Assembly: GCF_028898945.1 (NCBI RefSeq)
Contig: NZ_CP118607.1
Location: 2,466,001-2,530,000, forward strand
Source: Pseudomonas sp. PSKL.D1
GTDB taxonomy: Bacteria; Pseudomonadota; Gammaproteobacteria; Pseudomonadales; Pseudomonadaceae
DNA: 64,000 nucleotides
Direction of reading: 5' to 3'
Shown here: in pieces, positions 1 to 10,393 of the stretch
Layout: each line of letters begins with the position of its first letter
Numbering within the stretch: position 1 is the first letter of the stretch
Position numbers and translations under genes: made by a program
The notes under the pieces: model-generated
The model's database searches: none
What the model was told of the DNA's origin: nothing
Seen by the model: only the letters and a program-made list of their open reading frames with translations

Positions 1-26
1 CCTGCCCGGGCAGGGGCTGATGCACC

Positions 27-1445
27 ATGCTCTGGGCCTGCATTCTGTTGCCACAGCTGGCGCTGGACGCGGTGCTGCGTGACCGCGATGACGCCGAAAC
101 GCCCCTGATCATCCTCGGTGGCCCCCAGCAGCGCCGGGTGTTGCAGGCCGTCAACCCGGCGGCAGCCGCGCTTGGGCTAAAGGCAGGGCAAACGTTGACG
201 GCCGCGCGCGCCCTGGCGGATGGCTTTCACTGTGTCGAGGCCGAGCCTGCACGTATCGAGCAGTTGCAGCAGTTGCTGGCGGCCTGGGCCTATCGCTTCA
301 GTGCCCAGGTGAGCCTGCATTACCCTCGTGCCCTGTTGCTGGAGGTCGGTTCCAGCTTGCAGCTGTTCGGGCCATGGCCGCTGTTCGAGGCCCGTTTGCG
401 CCAGGAGCTTGCGGCGCTGGGCCTGTGCCAACGCATTGTGCTAGCCACCAACCCCGTTGCGGCGCGCATGCTGGTCAACGGGCATGATGGCCTGGCACTG
501 ACCTGCCCCAACGACACCCGCGCAGCACTGGCGCAGATGCCCATCGACCGTGTGGGCCTGCCTCGGGAGGCCGCAGAAGCCTTCGCCCGCATGGGCCTGC
601 GTAAGCTTGGCCAGGTGCTGGCCTTGCCGCGCGATGCCTTGGCCAAACGTTTTGCCGCCCAGGTGCAGTTGCACCTGGACCAGTTGCTTGGCCTGCGCAC
701 CCTGGCGCTGGGCTTCTACCAACCACCGGACCGTTTCGAAACCCGGCTGGAGCTCAATTTTGATGTCGAATCCCATCAGGCGCTGCTGTTCCCGCTACGG
801 CGCATGCTCAACGACCTGGCGGCCTTCCTGGCCGGGCGCGATTGCGGGGTGCAGCGTTTCTGTTTGCATCTGGAGCATGTCGAAGGCCCGGATACGTTAT
901 TGCAGGTAGGGCTGCTGGCCGCGGAACGTGACCCCGCAATGCTCTTCGAACTGGCCCGCGGGCGCCTTGAGCCACTGCGTATTCCGGCCCCGGTGCGTAA
1001 CCTGCGGCTGGTCGCCGACGACCTGCCACCGTTCGTGCCCCAGCATCAGGCGCTGTTCGACCCGCGGGCCAACCAGGCCCAGCCTTGGGAGCAACTGCGC
1101 GAACGCTTGCGTGCCCGCCTGGGCGATGAAGCCGTGCAAGGTTTGCGTGCCGAAGCGGACCACCGGCCCGAACAGGCCTGGCAGCGGGCCGAGCAGGGCG
1201 GGCAGGGCAGCCTGGAGGTCGCGCCGGGGAGCCGGCCCGGCTGGTTGTTGCCTGCACCCCAGGCACTTGCCAGCAGCGGCCATCGTCTGCTGGGGCCTGC
1301 CGAGCGCATCGAGTCGGGCTGGTGGGATGGTGGTGATGTGCGGCGTGACTATTACCGCATTGAAACCCGCGAAGGGATGCGCGGTTGGGCCTATCACGAC
1401 CTGGCCCAGCCCGGCCCGCTGTGGTTGCAAGGCTGGTTCGCATGA
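27..1445 (+). CDS. imuB: ImuB, Y-family polymerase-like protein
   Basis: 472 residues. ImuB is the catalytically inactive Y-family relative that bridges ImuA, the beta clamp and the error-prone polymerase DnaE2 during SOS-induced lesion bypass. The N-terminus ([11 protein letters not shown]) aligns with the Y-family palm start, but the usual acidic DE pair near residue 110 is replaced by the run [12 protein letters not shown], as expected for ImuB rather than DinB or UmuC. The helix-hairpin-helix-like stretch follows at about residues 170-230. The start at base 27 gives the usual family length. Its stop overlaps the dnaE2 start (ATGA), so the two are translationally coupled. imuA should lie just upstream. 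Its 3' end may be in bases 1-82, where one frame stays open to a TGA at 80-82 and another stops at 18-20; I could not decide between them. The LexA-controlled promoter is outside the window. Confidence 0.93.
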   Translation: MLWACILLPQLALDAVLRDRDDAETPLIILGGPQQRRVLQAVNPAAAALGLKAGQTLTAARALADGFHCVEAEPARIEQLQQLLAAWAYRFSAQVSLHYPRALLLEVGSSLQLFGPWPLFEARLRQELAALGLCQRIVLATNPVAARMLVNGHDGLALTCPNDTRAALAQMPIDRVGLPREAAEAFARMGLRKLGQVLALPRDALAKRFAAQVQLHLDQLLGLRTLALGFYQPPDRFETRLELNFDVESHQALLFPLRRMLNDLAAFLAGRDCGVQRFCLHLEHVEGPDTLLQVGLLAAERDPAMLFELARGRLEPLRIPAPVRNLRLVADDLPPFVPQHQALFDPRANQAQPWEQLRERLRARLGDEAVQGLRAEADHRPEQAWQRAEQGGQGSLEVAPGSRPGWLLPAPQALASSGHRLLGPAERIESGWWDGGDVRRDYYRIETREGMRGWAYHDLAQPGPLWLQGWFA

Positions 1446-4400
1446 GTGCGCCGGGCTACGCCGAATTGCACTGCCTGTCGAACTTCAGCTTCCAGCGCGG
1501 TGCATCCAGCGCCGAAGAACTGTTCAAACGGGCCAAAGCGCAGGGTTACCAGGCGCTGGCGATCACCGACGAATGCACGCTGGCCGGCATCGTGCGGGCC
1601 TGGCAGGCCAGCAAGGCGCATGACCTGCGCCTGGTCGTCGGCAGTGAAGTGCAGGTGCAGCAAGGACCCAGGCTGGTATTGCTGGTGGAAAACCTTGCCG
1701 GTTATCAAAACCTCTGTGCGTTGATCACCCTGGCACGACGGCGGGCCGAGAAGGGCAGCTACCAATTGCTCGCCGAGGATGTGCAAAAACACCATGACGG
1801 CCTGCTGGCGCTGTGGATCGCGAACGATACCGAAAGCACAGCCCCAGGCCAGTGGTTGCAGCAGGTGTTCGGCGAGCGTTTGTGGCTGGGCGTGCACCTG
1901 CATCGCGGCCCTGATGACGCGGCCCGTCTCACACGCCTGCGTGCCCTTGCTGCGCAGTTGGGCATTCGCGCCGTGGCCTGTGGCGATGTACACATGCACG
2001 CCCGCGGCAGGCGCGCGTTGCAGGATTGCATGGCCGCCATCCGCCACCACTGCCGTGTGGCCGAGGCGGGGCATGTGTTGTTCGCTAATGGTGAGCGGCA
2101 CCTGCGCAGTGTGGAGCAACTGGCCGAGCTTTACCCGGCCGACCTGCTGGCCGAAACCTTGAGCATCGCAGGCCGTTGCCACTTCGACCTGAGCGAACTG
2201 CAGTACCAATACCCTCGCGAGCTGGTGCCTGAAGGTCATACCCCTGCCAGCTGGTTACGCCAGCTGTGCGAACAGGGCCTGCCCGGGCGTTGGCCGCAAG
2301 GGTCGAGCGACAAGGTACGCAATGTCCTGGCCAAAGAGCTGGCCTTGATCGAAGAGCTGGGCTACGAAAGCTACTTCCTGACCGTTCACGACATTGTCGC
2401 CTTCGCCCGCAGTCAGCACATCCTTTGCCAGGGGCGCGGTTCGGCGGCCAACTCGGTGGTGTGCTTCGTGCTGGGTATTACCGAACTCGACCCGATGCAA
2501 CACCGGCTGTTGTTCGAGCGCTTTCTTTCCCGCGAACGGAATGAGCCACCCGACATCGATGTGGACTTTGAACATGACCGCCGCGAAGAAGTGATCCAGT
2601 ACGTGTTCCGCCGGTATGGCCGGCATCGGGCCGCCCTGACCGCCGTGGTCAATACGTATCACGCTGCCGGGGCGGTACGGGATGTGGCCCGGGTGCTTGG
2701 CTTGCCGCCCGACCAGGTGGATGCACTGGCCAAATGCTGTGGCCGCTGGAGCGACCGCATCCCGGATGCACAACGGCTGGCCGAAGCGGGTTTTGAGGCA
2801 GGCAGCCCTTCGCTGCAACGCATCCTGGCACTGACGGCCCAGTTGATCGGCTTTCCCAGGCACCTGTCCCAGCACCCGGGTGGTTTTGTCATTTCCGAAC
2901 AACCGCTGCATCAGCTGGTGCCGGTGGAAAACGCGGCCATGGCCGAGCGTACGGTCATCCAGTGGGACAAGGACGACCTCGACATGGTCGGCCTGCTGAA
3001 AGTGGACGTGCTGGCCCTGGGCATGCTCAGTGCCTTGAGGCGCTGCTTCGACCTGCTGCAACATCACCGGGGCCGGCACCTGACCCTGGCCACTATTCCG
3101 GCCGAAGACCCGGCCACCTACGCGATGATCAGCCGCGCCGAGACCATGGGCGTGTTCCAGATCGAGTCGCGGGCGCAGATGGCCATGTTGCCCCGGCTGC
3201 GGCCCAACACCTTCTACGACCTGGTGATCGAAGTGGCCATCGTGCGCCCGGGGCCGATTCAGGGGGACATGGTCCACCCTTACTTGCGCAGGCGCCTGGG
3301 GCAGGAGCCGGTCACCTACCCGTCGCCCAAACTGGAAGCGGTGTTCGCCCGCACCCTGGGGGTGCCGTTGTTCCAGGAACAGGTGATGGAACTGGCCATG
3401 GTCGCTGCTGATTACAGCCCGGGCGAGGCCGACCAGTTGCGCCGCAGCATGGCCGCCTGGAAGCGCCACGGCGGCCTTGAGCCACACCGCGAGCGGCTGG
3501 TGCAGGGCATGCTGTGCAATGGCTATGATCTGGCGTTTGCCGAGCGCATTTTCGAGCAGATCAAGGGCTTTGGCAGTTACGGTTTTCCCGAATCCCATGC
3601 GGCCAGTTTTGCCTTGCTCTGTTATGCCAGTAGTTGGCTCAAGTGCCATGAGCCGGCCATTTTCACCTGTGCCTTGGTCAACAGTTGGCCGATGGGGTTT
3701 TACAGCCCCGACCAGTTGTTGCAGGAGGCGCGTCGACAGGGCATCGAGGTGCGGCCGGTGGACGTGTTTCACAGCGAATGGGATTGCACCCTGGAGCCGG
3801 AGCCAGGCGGCGTTCTGGCCATTCGTATGGGCTTGAGGCTGATTCGTGGGCTTGCCGAAGCCGATGCCCGGCGGCTGGAGCAGGCGAGGGCGCACGGGCC
3901 GTGGCGCAGCGTGGAGGACCTGTGTGTGCGCGCCGGGCTGGACAGCCGTGCCCGCGCGCGGCTGGCCGATGCCGGGGCGCTGCGGGCGTTGGCGCGTGAC
4001 CGCCACCAGGCCCGTTGGCAGGTGGCGGCGGTGCAGCCGCAGTTGCCCTTGTTTGCCGAGGTGCAGGCCGAATCCGAGGCACACGTTGACCTTCCGGTGC
4101 CTACGGTGGGCGAAGACCTGGTTGCCGACTATGACACCTTGGGCACAACGCTGGGCCCCCACCCGTTGCGGCTGTTGCGTTCGCGCTTGCGGGCATTGGG
4201 GTGCCGCAGTTCGGCTGAGTTGGCGGGCGTGGGGCATGGCGATGCGATTGCCGTGGCCGGCCTGGTGGTGGGGCGGCAGCGGCCGCAGACTGCCAGCGGG
4301 GTGACCTTCGTCACGCTTGAAGATGAACACGGCATGGTCAACGTGGTGGTCTGGCGGGACCTGGCCGAGCGGCAACGGCGGGCGTTGGTGGGGGCGCAGC

Positions 4401-4522
4401 TATTGAAGGTAAGCGGGCGGCTGGAACAGGAGAGTGGCGTGCGCCACCTCATTGCCCGGCGGTTGGAGGATGTCAGCGTGTTGTTGCAGGGGCTGGATGT
4501 ACGGAGCCGCGATTTTCATTGA
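1442..4522 (+). CDS. dnaE2: Error-prone DNA polymerase DnaE2 (ImuC)
   Basis: 1026 residues, a C-family polymerase of the DnaE2/ImuC branch that does translesion synthesis with ImuA and ImuB. The N-terminal PHP domain starts at [14 protein letters not shown]. The catalytic aspartates lie in [15 protein letters not shown] (about residue 370), followed by [12 protein letters not shown]-terminal OB fold is visible around [17 protein letters not shown] near residue 945. The ATG at 1442 was chosen because it overlaps the imuB stop by 4 bases and matches the family N-terminus [17 protein letters not shown]. The same frame stays open upstream to 1385 but only inside imuB. A possible alternative, the replicative DnaE, is longer and would not follow imuB. 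Confidence 0.96.
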   Translation: MSAPGYAELHCLSNFSFQRGASSAEELFKRAKAQGYQALAITDECTLAGIVRAWQASKAHDLRLVVGSEVQVQQGPRLVLLVENLAGYQNLCALITLARRRAEKGSYQLLAEDVQKHHDGLLALWIANDTESTAPGQWLQQVFGERLWLGVHLHRGPDDAARLTRLRALAAQLGIRAVACGDVHMHARGRRALQDCMAAIRHHCRVAEAGHVLFANGERHLRSVEQLAELYPADLLAETLSIAGRCHFDLSELQYQYPRELVPEGHTPASWLRQLCEQGLPGRWPQGSSDKVRNVLAKELALIEELGYESYFLTVHDIVAFARSQHILCQGRGSAANSVVCFVLGITELDPMQHRLLFERFLSRERNEPPDIDVDFEHDRREEVIQYVFRRYGRHRAALTAVVNTYHAAGAVRDVARVLGLPPDQVDALAKCCGRWSDRIPDAQRLAEAGFEAGSPSLQRILALTAQLIGFPRHLSQHPGGFVISEQPLHQLVPVENAAMAERTVIQWDKDDLDMVGLLKVDVLALGMLSALRRCFDLLQHHRGRHLTLATIPAEDPATYAMISRAETMGVFQIESRAQMAMLPRLRPNTFYDLVIEVAIVRPGPIQGDMVHPYLRRRLGQEPVTYPSPKLEAVFARTLGVPLFQEQVMELAMVAADYSPGEADQLRRSMAAWKRHGGLEPHRERLVQGMLCNGYDLAFAERIFEQIKGFGSYGFPESHAASFALLCYASSWLKCHEPAIFTCALVNSWPMGFYSPDQLLQEARRQGIEVRPVDVFHSEWDCTLEPEPGGVLAIRMGLRLIRGLAEADARRLEQARAHGPWRSVEDLCVRAGLDSRARARLADAGALRALARDRHQARWQVAAVQPQLPLFAEVQAESEAHVDLPVPTVGEDLVADYDTLGTTLGPHPLRLLRSRLRALGCRSSAELAGVGHGDAIAVAGLVVGRQRPQTASGVTFVTLEDEHGMVNVVVWRDLAERQRRALVGAQLLKVSGRLEQESGVRHLIARRLEDVSVLLQGLDVRSRDFH

Positions 4523-4592
4523 TCCGGCGGGCCTGTCGCTGTTTGTGTGTGGAAGCAACTGTCTTGTATAAAACCTAAAAGCTGACGCGATC

Positions 4593-4628
4593 CCTGTGGG
4601 AGCGCCCCGGCAAGGCTGCTCCCACAGG
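4593..4628. repeat. REP-type hairpin upstream of RAYT
   Basis: Inverted repeat with 11-base perfect arms (CCTGTGGGAGC / GCTCCCACAGG) around a 14-base centre. The TGTGGGAGC core matches the Pseudomonas REP family. It sits between dnaE2 and the transposase gene and could also end dnaE2 transcription. Confidence 0.75.
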
Positions 4629-4732
4629 TTGTGCTTACCTCAAGGTATGCGCTCACACACAGTAATGATCTTTCCTTAGCCGTCATCAGCACCGCGTCTA
4701 TCGTTGAATGCAATATTCAAGGGAGAGCGGAC

Positions 4733-5188
4733 ATGGAAAGTCCAAGTTCCAACCTACTGCGGCGCGGTCGCTGGTCCGAACCCGGACGCCTTTACCTCGT
4801 TACCACCAATACCCGAAATCGCGTGCCACTGTTCCGTGATTTACACTGGGCCAGAACTGTCGTGCTTCAGTTGCGTAAAAGTGATGAAGATAGGGCGTGC
4901 AGGTCTCTGGCGTGGGTGCTGATGCCTGATCATTTGCATTGGTTGATCGAGTTACATGATCTCGGCCTTAGTGACCTGATGTGTGCATTCAAATCGCGAA
5001 GCAGTTGCGCACTTTACCGGGCGGGTGCTGACCGGCGTCGTATCTGGCAACCCAGTTTTCATGACCGGGCTCTACGTCGCGAGGAAGATATGAGGGCTGT
5101 GGCCCGGTACATCATCGCCAATCCTATCCGCGCGGGATTAGTCAAGCATGCAGGTGAGTATTCACATTGGGATTGTGTTTGGCTGTAA
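4733..5188 (+). CDS. REP-associated tyrosine transposase (RAYT, Y1_Tnp)
   Basis: 151 residues, about the usual size of this IS200/IS605-related HUH family, which binds and nicks single-stranded REP hairpins. The HUH motif is MPDHLHWLIEL (His67 and His69). The catalytic tyrosine is Tyr126 in ARYIIANPIRAGLV, a signature of the family. The C-terminus (YSHWDCVWL) is also typical. The ATG at 4733 follows GGGAGAG and begins a family-like N-terminus; the frame is open further upstream but without supporting homology. It is flanked by REP hairpins at 4593-4628 and 5215-5330, the normal arrangement for a RAYT. It appears intact. RAYTs are usually single-copy domesticated genes rather than active insertion sequences. 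Confidence 0.93.
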   Translation: MESPSSNLLRRGRWSEPGRLYLVTTNTRNRVPLFRDLHWARTVVLQLRKSDEDRACRSLAWVLMPDHLHWLIELHDLGLSDLMCAFKSRSSCALYRAGADRRRIWQPSFHDRALRREEDMRAVARYIIANPIRAGLVKHAGEYSHWDCVWL

Positions 5189-5214
5189 GACAGTAGGTGA
5201 GGGCTGCGCCCGTT

Positions 5215-5330
5215 GTGGGAGCGGCCTTGTGTCGCGAAAGGGGTGCGTAGCGCCCCCATCGATTGCAGCTTCGCAGCCGATATTTCCGGGGCTGCTGCGC
5301 AGCCCTATCGCGACACAAGGCCGCTCCCAC
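5215..5330. repeat. Inverted REP pair (BIME-like) downstream of RAYT
   Basis: Two 27-base arms, 5215-5241 and 5304-5330, are inverted copies with one mismatch (core GTGGGAGCGGCCTTGTGTCG). The centre carries a smaller inverted element. The pair ends in a short CA-repeat run. It is the likely target of the adjacent RAYT and may also terminate both converging transcripts (RAYT on plus, aldo/keto reductase on minus). Confidence 0.85.
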
Positions 5331-5361
5331 ACACACACATCCCCCCACACACAATCCGCGT

Positions 5362-6183
5362 TCAGACCATGGCCAAATGCTGTTTGCGCGTCGGCGCCGC
5401 AAATGCCCGGTCGATTGCACGCAGGTCTTCACTGCTCAAACTCAGCGCCCCAGCCGCCGCATTCAGCCGCACATGCTCCGGTGCCACGGCTTTCGGGATG
5501 GCAATAACCCCGTCCGTACGGGTGACCCATGCCAGGCTCACCTGGGCAGGCGTTGCCCCATGGCGCTCAGCGATCTCGGCCATCACCGGATGCTGCAAAA
5601 GCCGCCCTGCCTGGGCCAACGGGCAATAGGCCATGGTTGGCATCTGGCGCTTCAAGCTCCACGGCAGCAGGTCGAATTCGATGCCGCGCTGCGCCGGGTT
5701 GTATAACACCTGGTTGGTGGCGCACTCGGCGTTGTCCAGTTCGCGCAGGTCATCCACATCGAAATTCGAAACACCCCAACGGCGGATTTTGCCTTGCTCG
5801 CGCAAACGCTCGAATGCCTCGACGGTTTCCTCCAGCGGGTACTGCCCACGCCAGTGCAGCAGATACAGGTCGATCACATCCGTGCCCAAGCGCTTGAGGC
5901 TGCGCTCGCAAGCGGCGGGCACGCCACGGGTGCTGGCGTTGTGCGGGTACACCTTGCTGACCACGAATACCTGCTCGCGCCGCCCGGCAATGGCCTGGCC
6001 CACCACTTCCTCGGCACCACCTTCGGCGTACATTTCGGCGGTGTCGATCAGGGTCATCCCCAGGTCGATACCTTGCTGCAAGGCCTTCACCTCTGCAGCC
6101 CGGCGGCCTGGATCCTCGCCCATGTACCAGGTGCCCTGGCCAATGGCCGGTACTTCACAACCTGCCAGTTTCACGTAACGCAT
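5362..6183 (-). CDS. Aldo/keto reductase
   Basis: 273 residues, a cytoplasmic NAD(P)H-dependent oxidoreductase of the AKR superfamily with a TIM barrel. The catalytic tetrad is visible: Asp47 and Tyr52 in LIDTAEMYAEGG, Lys77 in VVSKVYPHNAS, and His110 in LYLLHWRGQYP. It overlaps the end of the upstream LysR gene by 13 bases on the same strand, so it is co-transcribed with that regulator. The substrate cannot be read from the sequence. Confidence 0.93.
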   Translation of the reverse strand: MRYVKLAGCEVPAIGQGTWYMGEDPGRRAAEVKALQQGIDLGMTLIDTAEMYAEGGAEEVVGQAIAGRREQVFVVSKVYPHNASTRGVPAACERSLKRLGTDVIDLYLLHWRGQYPLEETVEAFERLREQGKIRRWGVSNFDVDDLRELDNAECATNQVLYNPAQRGIEFDLLPWSLKRQMPTMAYCPLAQAGRLLQHPVMAEIAERHGATPAQVSLAWVTRTDGVIAIPKAVAPEHVRLNAAAGALSLSSEDLRAIDRAFAAPTRKQHLAMV

Positions 6184-7076
6184 GTCACCTCCGGAATCTG
6201 TGTGTGGGTAAGCAGTACCTCAAGCAGCGCCTGCGCTGCAGTGGAAAGCTTGTGGTCACTCAAGGCCATCACGCCAATGCGCCGTTCCACCGTTGGCGAA
6301 ACCAGTGTCACGCAGCGTGCGCCCAACTCCTGCATCTGGGTGATGCACAACGCGGGCACCGCGCTTACGCCCAGGCCACTGGCAACCATGCGGCCAACGG
6401 TCGACAACTGGTGGCTTTCGAAGGCTACGGCCAATTTACCGTGTGATGCCGCCACATTCTGCTCCAGCAACAGGCGCACGGCTGAAGGGCGTTGCAGGGC
6501 GATGAAGTCCTCGGCCAGCAACTGCGCCCAGGTGGCTTGCGTTTGTTGAGCCAGGGGCGAGTCGGCGGGCACCACGGCCACAAAGCGGTCCAGGTACAAC
6601 GGGTGAAAGCTCAGGCCTTCCATGTTGTCCGGCTCAAAGCCGATGCCCAGTTCGACGCGGCGGTGTCGCACCAGTTCCAGCACCTGCTCGTTGATCACGT
6701 CGTGTACCGTGACATTCACCTTCGGGTAGTGCTGGCGGAACACCTTCAGCGATTGCGGCAGCAAGTTGCCGGCAAAGGCGGGCATGGCGGCCACCGCTAC
6801 CCGCCCCAGTTGCAGGGTGAAGCGCTGGCGCAGCATCTCTTCGGTGTCGTCCCAGTCGGCCAGCAGGCGCCGGGCCAGCGGCAGCAGCACCTCGCCCTCG
6901 GCGGTGAGGCTGACGCTACGGGTGGTGCGTGTGAGCAGGGCGCCGCCGAGGTTGTCCTCCAGTGCCTTGATGGTCAGGCTCAGGGCCGGCTGCGACACGT
7001 GCAGGTGTTCGCCCGCCTGGGCAAAGCTTTGGTACTTGGCCACGGTAACGAAGGCGCGCAACTGTTTGACGTTCAT
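6171..7076 (-). CDS. LysR-family transcriptional regulator
   Basis: 301 residues. The N-terminal winged helix-turn-helix is clear ([20 protein letters not shown], then [15 protein letters not shown]), followed by a periplasmic-binding-like effector domain. It is divergent from the CoA-transferase and transporter genes at 7216-10169, which it probably controls, and is co-directional with and overlaps the aldo/keto reductase. The inducer is unknown; a short-chain acid or 3-oxoacid is a reasonable inference from the divergent genes. Confidence 0.93.
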   Translation of the reverse strand: MNVKQLRAFVTVAKYQSFAQAGEHLHVSQPALSLTIKALEDNLGGALLTRTTRSVSLTAEGEVLLPLARRLLADWDDTEEMLRQRFTLQLGRVAVAAMPAFAGNLLPQSLKVFRQHYPKVNVTVHDVINEQVLELVRHRRVELGIGFEPDNMEGLSFHPLYLDRFVAVVPADSPLAQQTQATWAQLLAEDFIALQRPSAVRLLLEQNVAASHGKLAVAFESHQLSTVGRMVASGLGVSAVPALCITQMQELGARCVTLVSPTVERRIGVMALSDHKLSTAAQALLEVLLTHTQIPEVTCVT

Positions 7077-7103
7077 GGCGGCTCGCGGGTTGTTTTGGAA
7101 AAT

Positions 7104-7121
7104 TTATCAATCGATGATTAA
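7104..7121. promoter_or_regulatory. Candidate LysR operator in divergent promoter
   Basis: AT-rich imperfect palindrome TTATCAATCGATGATTAA in the 139-base gap between the lysR gene (minus) and the CoA-transferase gene (plus). Its position and symmetry suit a LysR site. No binding evidence exists here. Confidence 0.35.
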
Positions 7122-7215
7122 AACAAAATTAACAAATCAGTCGCCAGCGGTGAAGATGCCTGCACACGCTCACCGACAGCCTCGTCGGTTCAACAACTAC
7201 AAAAGGCGGATCAGC

Positions 7216-7914
7216 ATGGCCGGACTGGACAAGCGCGTTGCAACCTATGAGCAGGCCCTCGAAGGCCTGACCGACAACATGACGGTACTGGCCGGCGGCT
7301 TTGGCCTGTGCGGCATCCCTGAAAACCTCATCGCCGAAATCAAGCGCCGTGGCGTCAAGGGCTTGACCGTGGTCTCCAACAACTGCGGTGTCGATGGCTT
7401 TGGCCTGGGCGTGCTGCTCGAAGACCGGCAAATCCGCAAGATGATTGCTTCCTACGTAGGCGAGAACGCCGAGTTCGAACGCCAGTTGCTCAGCGGCGAG
7501 CTGGAAGTCGAGTTGACCCCCCAAGGCACCCTGGCCGAGAAAATGCGCGCGGGCGGTGCCGGCATCCCGGCGTTCTTCACCGCCACCGGCTACGGCACCC
7601 CGGTTGCTGACGGTAAGGAAGTGCGCGAATTCAAGGGCCGTCAGTACATCCTTGAAGAATCCATCACCGGCGACTTCGCCATCGTCAAGGGCTGGAAGGC
7701 CGACCACTACGGCAATGTGGTGTACCGCAACACCGCGCAAAACTTCAACCCGTTGGCCGCCACCGCCGGCAAGATCACCGTGGTGGAGGTGGAAGAGATC
7801 GTCGAACCCGGCGTGCTGCTGCCCAGCGAAATTCATACCCCGGGCATCTATGTAGACCGCGTGATCGTCGGCAGCTTCGAAAAGCGTATCGAAAAACGCA
7901 CCGTCAAGGCGTGA
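7216..7914 (+). CDS. 3-oxoacid/acetoacetate CoA-transferase subunit A
   Basis: 232 residues, alpha subunit of a two-subunit class I CoA-transferase that moves CoA between an acyl-CoA and a short-chain acid such as acetoacetate. The glycine-rich family signature is [14 protein letters not shown] at about residues 27-40. The ATG at 7216 follows AAGGCGG and is the conserved start [15 protein letters not shown]; the longer open frame upstream to 6766 runs through the regulator. The B subunit follows after 35 bases and the AtoE-type transporter after that, so the set looks like an ato-type uptake and activation operon. It could equally be named atoD or scoA. Confidence 0.93.
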   Translation: MAGLDKRVATYEQALEGLTDNMTVLAGGFGLCGIPENLIAEIKRRGVKGLTVVSNNCGVDGFGLGVLLEDRQIRKMIASYVGENAEFERQLLSGELEVELTPQGTLAEKMRAGGAGIPAFFTATGYGTPVADGKEVREFKGRQYILEESITGDFAIVKGWKADHYGNVVYRNTAQNFNPLAATAGKITVVEVEEIVEPGVLLPSEIHTPGIYVDRVIVGSFEKRIEKRTVKA

Positions 7915-7949
7915 GCGCCGTCCATCAGAACAACAAAGAGATTTCGACC

Positions 7950-8606
7950 ATGGCATTGACCCGCGAACAGATGGCACAACGCGTCGCCCGTGAACTCAAA
8001 GACGGTTATTACGTCAACCTCGGCATCGGCATCCCGACCCTGGTGGCCAACTATGTACCCGCCGACATGGATGTGATGCTGCAATCGGAAAACGGCCTGC
8101 TGGGCATGGGCGAGTTTCCTACCGAAAGCACCATCGATGCCGACATGATCAACGCCGGCAAGCAGACGGTTACCGCCCGCCGTGGTGCGTCGATCTTCGA
8201 TTCGGCGCAGTCCTTTGCCATGATCCGTGGCGGCCACGTTGACCTCACCGTGCTGGGTGCATTCGAAGTGGATGTGCAGGGCAACATTGCCTCATGGATG
8301 ATCCCCGGCAAGCTGGTCAAGGGCATGGGCGGAGCCATGGACCTGGTGGCCGGTGCCGAGAACATCATCGTCACCATGACCCATGCCTCCAAAGACGGCG
8401 AGTCCAAGCTGCTACCACGTTGCAGCCTGCCGCTGACCGGTGCCGGTTGCATTCGCAAGGTGTTGACCGACCTGGCTTACCTGGAGATCGAAGACGGCGC
8501 CTTCATCCTGCGCGAAACCGCGCCGGGGGTGAGTGTTGAAGAGATCATCGAGAAGACAGCTGGCAAGCTGATCGTGCCGGACGATGTGAAGGAAATGACC
8601 TTCTAA
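7950..8606 (+). CDS. 3-oxoacid/acetoacetate CoA-transferase subunit B
   Basis: 218 residues, beta subunit carrying the catalytic glutamate. The motif QSENGLLGMG places the conserved Glu at residue 47, the residue that forms the glutamyl-CoA thioester in this family. LGIGIPTLVANYVP upstream is also family-typical. The ATG at 7950 was chosen as the family start MALTREQMAQRVA. It follows subunit A and precedes a strong hairpin and the transporter gene. Confidence 0.94.
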   Translation: MALTREQMAQRVARELKDGYYVNLGIGIPTLVANYVPADMDVMLQSENGLLGMGEFPTESTIDADMINAGKQTVTARRGASIFDSAQSFAMIRGGHVDLTVLGAFEVDVQGNIASWMIPGKLVKGMGGAMDLVAGAENIIVTMTHASKDGESKLLPRCSLPLTGAGCIRKVLTDLAYLEIEDGAFILRETAPGVSVEEIIEKTAGKLIVPDDVKEMTF

Positions 8607-8621
8607 CGGCGTTACCTCAGC

Positions 8622-8699
8622 CCCTGTGGGAGCGGGTTTACCCGCGAATGCGATGGTGATCTTACCGCCGCATTCGCGGGTGAACCCGCTCCCACAGGG
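8622..8699. repeat. REP-type 31-base inverted repeat, possible terminator
   Basis: Arms 8622-8652 and 8669-8699 are inverted copies with one mismatch, core GTGGGAGCGGG then CCCGCGAATGCG. A GTTTTT run follows on the plus strand. It lies between the CoA-transferase B gene and the transporter and could act as a partial terminator or mRNA stabiliser within the operon. Confidence 0.85.
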
Positions 8700-8750
8700 T
8701 TTTTCGTTGTATTTGAAAAATCCTACAAAACCAATAAAAGGAATGCCCCC

Positions 8751-10169
8751 GTGGCCGCTGAAATTCAAGACAGCCGCTCCGCCCGCTTTGCCCTGCGCTG
8801 CTCCAACTGGGCCGAGCGCTGGTTCCCCGACTCCTGGGTGTTCGCCGCGCTGGCCGTGATGCTGGTCAGCCTCGGTGCACTGGCCATGGGCGCCAAGCCC
8901 ACCCACACTGCCAAGGCCTTTGGCGATGGCTTCTGGAGCCTGATCCCGTTCACCATGCAGATGGCCTTTGTGGTCATTGGTGGCTATGTGGTGGCCAGTT
9001 CGCCACCGGCTGCACGGCTGATCGACCGACTGGCCCGCCTGCCCAGGAACGGCCGTTCGGCCGTGTGCTGGGTCGCGTTGATCTCGATGCTGGCCTCGCT
9101 GCTGAACTGGGGGTTGTCGCTGGTGTTCGGCGGTTTGCTGGTCCGTGCGCTGGCGCGGCGCAGCGACCTCAAAATGGACTACCGTGCCGCAGGTGCGGCG
9201 GCCTACCTGGGCCTGGGCGCCGTGTGGGCGCTGGGGTTGTCGTCATCGGCTGCCCAATTGCAGGCCAATCCGGCCAGCCTGCCACCGTCGATCCTGTCCA
9301 TCACCGGCGTGATTCCGTTTACCGAAACCATCTTCCTTTGGCAGTCCGGTGTGATGCTGGCCGCCCTGGTCATTGTTTCGCTGGTGATCGCCTACGCCAC
9401 GGCCCCGGGCCCGAACAGCGCTCGCAGCGCCGAGGATTGCGGTGTCGACCCCAGCTTCACGGCACCCCCTGCACCCGCACGTACCCGCCCCGGCGAGTGG
9501 CTGGAGCACAGCCCGATCCTGATCCTGCTGATGGTCGCGCTGGCCGGGGGCTGGCTTTATCAGGAATTCGCCACCAAACCGGCCATCACCGCCATTTCCG
9601 GGCTGAACACCTACAACCTGCTGTTCATCATGTTGGGTGCATTGTTGCACTGGCGCCCGCGCAGCTTCCTTGATGCCGTGGCCCGTGCCGTGCCAACCAC
9701 CACGGGCGTGCTGATCCAGTTCCCGTTGTATGGCTCGATTGCCGCCATCCTCACCCAGGTAAAGGGCGTTGACGAACAGACCCTGGCCCACCACATTTCG
9801 TTGTTTTTCACCCAGATCGCCACCCATGACACTTATGCCGTGCTGATGGGTGTTTATTCGGCGGTGCTGGGCTTCTTCATCCCTTCGGGCGGTGGCAAGT
9901 GGATCATTGAAGCGCCTTACGTAATGCTGGTGGCCAACGACTTGCAGTACCACCTGGGCTGGGCGGTACAGATCTATAACGCGGCCGAGGCGTTGCCTAA
10001 CCTGATCAACCCGTTCTACATGCTGCCGCTGCTGGGGGTGCTGGGCCTCAAGGCGCGGGATCTGATCGGGTTTTCGTTCGTGCAGTTGCTGGTGCATATT
10101 CCGTTGGTGCTGGTGTTGCTGTGGGCGTTGGGGACAACGTTGCAGTACGTGCCGCCGGTGATGCCTTAA
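8751..10169 (+). CDS. Short-chain fatty acid transporter, AtoE family
   Basis: 472 residues, a polytopic inner-membrane protein with many hydrophobic segments (for example FAALAVMLVSLGALAMGA and AFVVIGGYVVASSPP). The family imports short-chain fatty acids such as acetoacetate or butyrate. The conserved loop GFFIPSGGGKWIIEAPYV is visible at about residues 370-390. The GTG at 8751 was chosen because AAAGGA lies 8 bases before it; the nearby ATG at 8743 is in a different frame. It completes an uptake plus CoA-activation set with the two CoA-transferase genes. Confidence 0.93.
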   Translation: MAAEIQDSRSARFALRCSNWAERWFPDSWVFAALAVMLVSLGALAMGAKPTHTAKAFGDGFWSLIPFTMQMAFVVIGGYVVASSPPAARLIDRLARLPRNGRSAVCWVALISMLASLLNWGLSLVFGGLLVRALARRSDLKMDYRAAGAAAYLGLGAVWALGLSSSAAQLQANPASLPPSILSITGVIPFTETIFLWQSGVMLAALVIVSLVIAYATAPGPNSARSAEDCGVDPSFTAPPAPARTRPGEWLEHSPILILLMVALAGGWLYQEFATKPAITAISGLNTYNLLFIMLGALLHWRPRSFLDAVARAVPTTTGVLIQFPLYGSIAAILTQVKGVDEQTLAHHISLFFTQIATHDTYAVLMGVYSAVLGFFIPSGGGKWIIEAPYVMLVANDLQYHLGWAVQIYNAAEALPNLINPFYMLPLLGVLGLKARDLIGFSFVQLLVHIPLVLVLLWALGTTLQYVPPVMP

Positions 10170-10393
10170 AGGAAAATGGGCGGCGCTTTGCGCCGCATCG
10201 CGGCGCTCAACAGCCTCTGTTACAGGTTTTGTAATAGTTTTGCGCTATCAGTAAAACCTGCTGTGCTTGTAGCATCGTCCTCCCTACTTTTAATCAAGGT
10301 CTATATGAGCACCTTCGCGGAGCCCCCCAGTCTTCGGCCCTCCCGGCCATCCTTCCTCCGTCCTTGTGACGCTTCCCTCGTGAGTACCCGCTA
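10170..10393. other. Intergenic leader upstream of TerC/CBS gene
   Basis: 224 bases without a convincing gene. An AT-rich stretch around 10215-10290 probably holds the promoter. The last 100 bases are C/T-rich with several short G/C blocks. I looked for the manganese (yybP-ykoY) riboswitch that often precedes terC-type genes and did not find its conserved core. Confidence 0.4.

Noticed and set aside
1..82. 3' end of imuA
   Set aside because: Probably present, but two frames are compatible and too little sequence remains to choose, so no feature was called.
2255..4375. Long minus-strand open frame (706 codons) inside dnaE2
   Set aside because: It lies wholly opposite dnaE2, has no recognisable domain, and is rich in His, Gln, Arg and Pro, as expected for a GC-rich shadow frame.
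5330..5350. CA-rich run as a microsatellite or phase-variation tract
   Set aside because: It is short, interrupted and outside any gene or recognisable promoter; likely part of the REP edge.
10170..10393. Possible manganese (yybP-ykoY) riboswitch before the TerC-type gene
   Set aside because: The conserved core sequences of that riboswitch are not present; the leader is C/T-rich without a matching fold.
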